Assembly: GCA_020848695.1 (NCBI GenBank)
Contig: JADLHT010000017.1
Location: 1 to 64,000, forward strand
Direction of reading: 5' to 3'
Length of the DNA stretch: 64,000 nt
Source of the DNA: Saprospiraceae bacterium
GTDB lineage: Bacteria; Bacteroidota; Bacteroidia; Chitinophagales; Saprospiraceae
Shown here: piece after piece, positions 61,582-64,000 of the stretch
Position numbering within the stretch: the stretch's first letter is position 1
Layout of the letters: every line of letters begins with the position of its first letter
The notes under the pieces: generated by a model
What the model was told of the DNA's origin: nothing
Databases searched by the model: none
Seen by the model: the letters and a program-made list of their open reading frames with translations, nothing else
Translations under genes and position numbers: made by a program

Positions 61582-62874
61582 ATGCTTCGTATATTCTCAA
61601 TACTATTAATTTTCTCAACATTTACTTGTAAGTCTGGGACTCAAACTTCAATTAGAATTAATACCAAAGGAATAACTTGTGATGCAAGCTTCCTTAATGG
61701 TCATCTGCTTGTCGCAGGGGAGTCTTCAATATATGCTAACAAATCTAACGGAGGAAGCCAAAAAGATGGATTTCTATTGAAGCAAGAAAATAATAGTAAT
61801 TCCTTACTCTTATGTTCTGTTGGTAATAATGCAGATGGATTTCGTATTGATCAGATTGCCATGAATAAAAATTCTTTCATTGGTTCAGGTTATGGTCTTT
61901 TAGAAAAAAAAGCAATCATTTGCAGTTGGAATAATAAACTTGAAATGGATTGGTCTCTTGTGTCTGATACCTTAGAAGCTTTTGAAGAACCAGCCTCTGC
62001 TATTGATGAGCAAGGTAATTACTTGGTGGTGAATAAAAACATAAATACAACTCCATATTATGGATACTTTACTTTGATACAGAAAGAAGGGAAGGTATTG
62101 TGGACCCAACGAACGGATCATATAGATGTTATGTCAGACATTGTAGTATTAAGAAATAACCAGTTTCTGGTATCTTTTAAACAAAAAGGAGCATATATTG
62201 ATGGGGGTACTACTAAAAAATATTATATGGCCTCAAGTCTTTGGATCACGGCTGATGGTGCTCTTGTTCAGAAATACAAATATCTTGTGGATCGCGATAA
62301 ATTTACAGAATTCAATATTCACAAAACTCTGGAAGACGTTAATGGGAATATTTATTATTTCGGTTCAGTTCTTTTGCCCAATAATCGAACTGATCTACTT
62401 ATCTTTAAAGTCAACCCTCAGGCTAGAGTGCAATGGTCTTATTCTTACCCAACCCAAAAAGATTTAAGCATAAAGTCAGCGACCATAAGTCCAGAAGGAA
62501 AAATATTTATTGCTGCTGATTCCTATGGCAGAACTGGAGGTTTTTTACTTGCGGAACTTGAGTCGGATGGTAATATTTACTGGAATAATTTTATAACCAC
62601 AAGTCCATACGAGCAGATTAAAAATTTGTTCTGGTCTAACAACGAATTACTATTGGTATATGATAAGACTTTAAATGTTGGAATTATGCATTGTTCCATA
62701 AAAGGAGAATGCTGTTCTGGAGAATCAAGTAAATTGAATATTAAGTTTACTCCGGCAGATATTCAATTAAGCAATAGCAATGCTGAGTTTGAGCCTACAG
62801 GTTGCCGTTGGACTGCAGTTCATTTGGATTCAAAAATATTCGGTGAGGTTCAATCAATTACTGATTGCAAGTAA
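61582..62874 (+). CDS. Beta-propeller-like lipoprotein of unknown function
   Basis: A 430-residue protein starting at the ATG at 61582, which is immediately before a signal sequence with lipobox FTC (Cys16); the longer frame from 61540 adds a segment with no family support. The rest has repeats of the form SFLNGHLLVAGES, FIGSGYGLL, LVVNKNIN, and QFLVSFKQKGAY, which fits a beta-propeller of six to seven blades. No named family. It is transcribed away from tmRNA and converges with rarA. Confidence 0.6.
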   Translation: MLRIFSILLIFSTFTCKSGTQTSIRINTKGITCDASFLNGHLLVAGESSIYANKSNGGSQKDGFLLKQENNSNSLLLCSVGNNADGFRIDQIAMNKNSFIGSGYGLLEKKAIICSWNNKLEMDWSLVSDTLEAFEEPASAIDEQGNYLVVNKNINTTPYYGYFTLIQKEGKVLWTQRTDHIDVMSDIVVLRNNQFLVSFKQKGAYIDGGTTKKYYMASSLWITADGALVQKYKYLVDRDKFTEFNIHKTLEDVNGNIYYFGSVLLPNNRTDLLIFKVNPQARVQWSYSYPTQKDLSIKSATISPEGKIFIAADSYGRTGGFLLAELESDGNIYWNNFITTSPYEQIKNLFWSNNELLLVYDKTLNVGIMHCSIKGECCSGESSKLNIKFTPADIQLSNSNAEFEPTGCRWTAVHLDSKIFGEVQSITDCK

Positions 62875-62889
62875 GCTGAATTTCGAAAT

Positions 62890-64000
62890 CTATTCTCTTG
62901 TTTTCTTTGTTGATTGAATAAATTCGGTTAGTTTTTCTTCATTTGAATTCTTGCCGGGTTCATAGAATTTTATATGCAATATTTCTTTAGGAAGGTGTTC
63001 CTGATTTACATAGTTGTCTTTGAAATGATGAGCATATTGATAATCTTTGCCATAACCAAGATTTTTCATTAGACTGGTTGGAGCATTTCTTAAATGCAAG
63101 GGTACCGGAAGATTGTTGTAGGTTCTTGCAGTCTCAATTGCTTTTTCAATAGCTAAATAAGTTGAATTTGATTTTGGGGAGCAACATAGATAGATTACAG
63201 CTTCGCTTAAAATAATCCTGCCTTCCGGCCAACCTATAACACTTAACGATTGTTGAGCTGCTTGTGCAATAAGCAATGCATTCGGATTAGCCAGACCAAT
63301 GTCTTCAGCCGCAAGAATAAGCATTCTCCTCGTAATAAAATTTGGATCCTCTCCTCCTGCCATCATCCGTGCCAGCCAATATAATGCTGCGTCCGGATCA
63401 GATCCTCGCATAGACTTAATAAATGCTGAAATCAGATCGTAGTGTAACTCTCCACCTTTATCATACTGGTCAATGTTGTTCTGAATGAGTTGATTGATAA
63501 AATCATTATTAATCACAATTTCTTTTAAAGTGGATGAACCAATCAATTCCATGATGTTGCATAGCTTTCGGGCATCACCTCCTGAGAAATGAAACAGCGC
63601 CTCCGTTTCTTTTAGAAAAATATTTTTGGATTTGAACAAATCATCTATACTGATAATTTTTGTTAAAATTTTTTGAAGAGATTCAGCATCTAGAGGTTTT
63701 AGTATTTGCACTTGTGCTCTGCTCAGTAATGCGTTATTGATTTCAAAAGAAGGGTTTTCAGTAGTAGCTCCAATTAATACGACTTTTCCTTGTTCGACTG
63801 CTGCCAGCAAAGAATCCTGTTGTGATTTGTTAAATCGATGAATTTCATCAATAAAAAGGATAGGAGAGGGAGAGTTAAAAAATTTTTCATTTTCAGCCTG
63901 ATAAATGGTTTCCCTGATTTCTTTTACTCCGGATGAAATCGCCGAAAGATGGAATACTTTTCTTTTGAGTTCTGTTCCAAGCAATTGAGCGATTGTTGTT
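62890..64000 (-). CDS. rarA: Replication-associated recombination protein A (partial, 5' end outside the window)
   Basis: AAA+ ATPase that acts at stalled replication forks. Only the region from just after the Walker A onward is here, continuing off the right edge. Seen: TTIAQLLG immediately after Walker A, the sensor-like ILFIDEIHRFNKSQQD Walker B, LIGATTENPSFEINNALLSR, and later the helical RarA domain with LARMMAGGEDPNFITRRMLILAAEDIGLANPNAL. The N-terminal 50 to 60 residues are missing because of the window edge, not a truncation. Confidence 0.93.
   Translation of the reverse strand, partial: TTIAQLLGTELKRKVFHLSAISSGVKEIRETIYQAENEKFFNSPSPILFIDEIHRFNKSQQDSLLAAVEQGKVVLIGATTENPSFEINNALLSRAQVQILKPLDAESLQKILTKIISIDDLFKSKNIFLKETEALFHFSGGDARKLCNIMELIGSSTLKEIVINNDFINQLIQNNIDQYDKGGELHYDLISAFIKSMRGSDPDAALYWLARMMAGGEDPNFITRRMLILAAEDIGLANPNALLIAQAAQQSLSVIGWPEGRIILSEAVIYLCCSPKSNSTYLAIEKAIETARTYNNLPVPLHLRNAPTSLMKNLGYGKDYQYAHHFKDNYVNQEHLPKEILHIKFYEPGKNSNEEKLTEFIQSTKKTRE

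Overview
The window is about 64 kb of AT-rich chromosome from a member of the Bacteroidota, most like the Saprospiria. Support comes from three secreted proteins with type IX secretion sorting tails (one gliding-motility-type, two Por-type), the Bacteroidota -7 promoter box TAnnTTTG in front of many genes, futalosine-route menaquinone synthesis (mqnD), lipid A synthesis (lpxB), and family members typical of that phylum (DUF3810, DUF1573, class III-like PPK2). The assignment to Saprospiria is inference. No insertion sequence, prophage, CRISPR array or rRNA was seen; this is ordinary core chromosome.

Layout. 0-4.3 kb: yajC, a DUF1573 lipoprotein, shikimate kinase, thioredoxin reductase, a GNAT acetyltransferase and an FAD oxidoreductase. 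4.4-10.5 kb: a nitrosative-stress and NO block with a hemerythrin-like protein, Ric/ScdA Fe-S repair protein, group III truncated haemoglobin, an Fe-S Rrf2 regulator, a Rnk/Gre-type factor, then norC-norB on the other strand, overlapping a proline dehydrogenase. The NorB has an unusual active site. 10.6-19 kb: a SUOX-fold-like protein, MgtC, a 500-base gene-poor stretch with a gene remnant, a glycosyltransferase-HAD phosphatase fusion, leuS and two overlapping methyltransferases. 19-25.7 kb: a propeller-SprB-OmpA envelope protein, a Kbp-like LysM protein, tRNA-Ala(GGC), an hslR/PPK2/DUF58 operon, thioredoxin, a DUF3810 membrane metalloprotease-like protein and a small DNA-binding protein.

25.9-34.3 kb: alanine dehydrogenase behind a leader hairpin, mqnD and rluA back to back with overlapping start codons, the SRP RNA (not an open reading frame, found from its conserved stem-loop), transaldolase, a glycosyltransferase, a MauG-like di-haem lipoprotein, a thioredoxin-fold protein and an amino acid permease. 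34.3-45.7 kb: three large secreted T9SS clients, interrupted by lpdA, a thioesterase and an unknown 496-residue protein. 45.8-64 kb: surE-hyp-lpxB, holA, an alpha-2-macroglobulin/PBP1C pair (periplasmic defence and cell-wall repair), topA, pepT, tmRNA (ssrA), a lipoprotein and the C-terminal part of rarA, cut by the window edge.

Regulation visible in sequence: a perfect TGAT-N4-ATCA (FNR/CRP-type) site about 43 bases upstream of the predicted norC start of transcription; a palindrome over the promoter of the Rrf2 gene; several intrinsic terminators; and promoters so close to start codons that many messages would have very short leaders. I found no convincing wholly new multi-gene system. The strongest candidates for something unusual are the atypical NorB, the glycosyltransferase-phosphatase fusion, and the alanine dehydrogenase leader hairpin.
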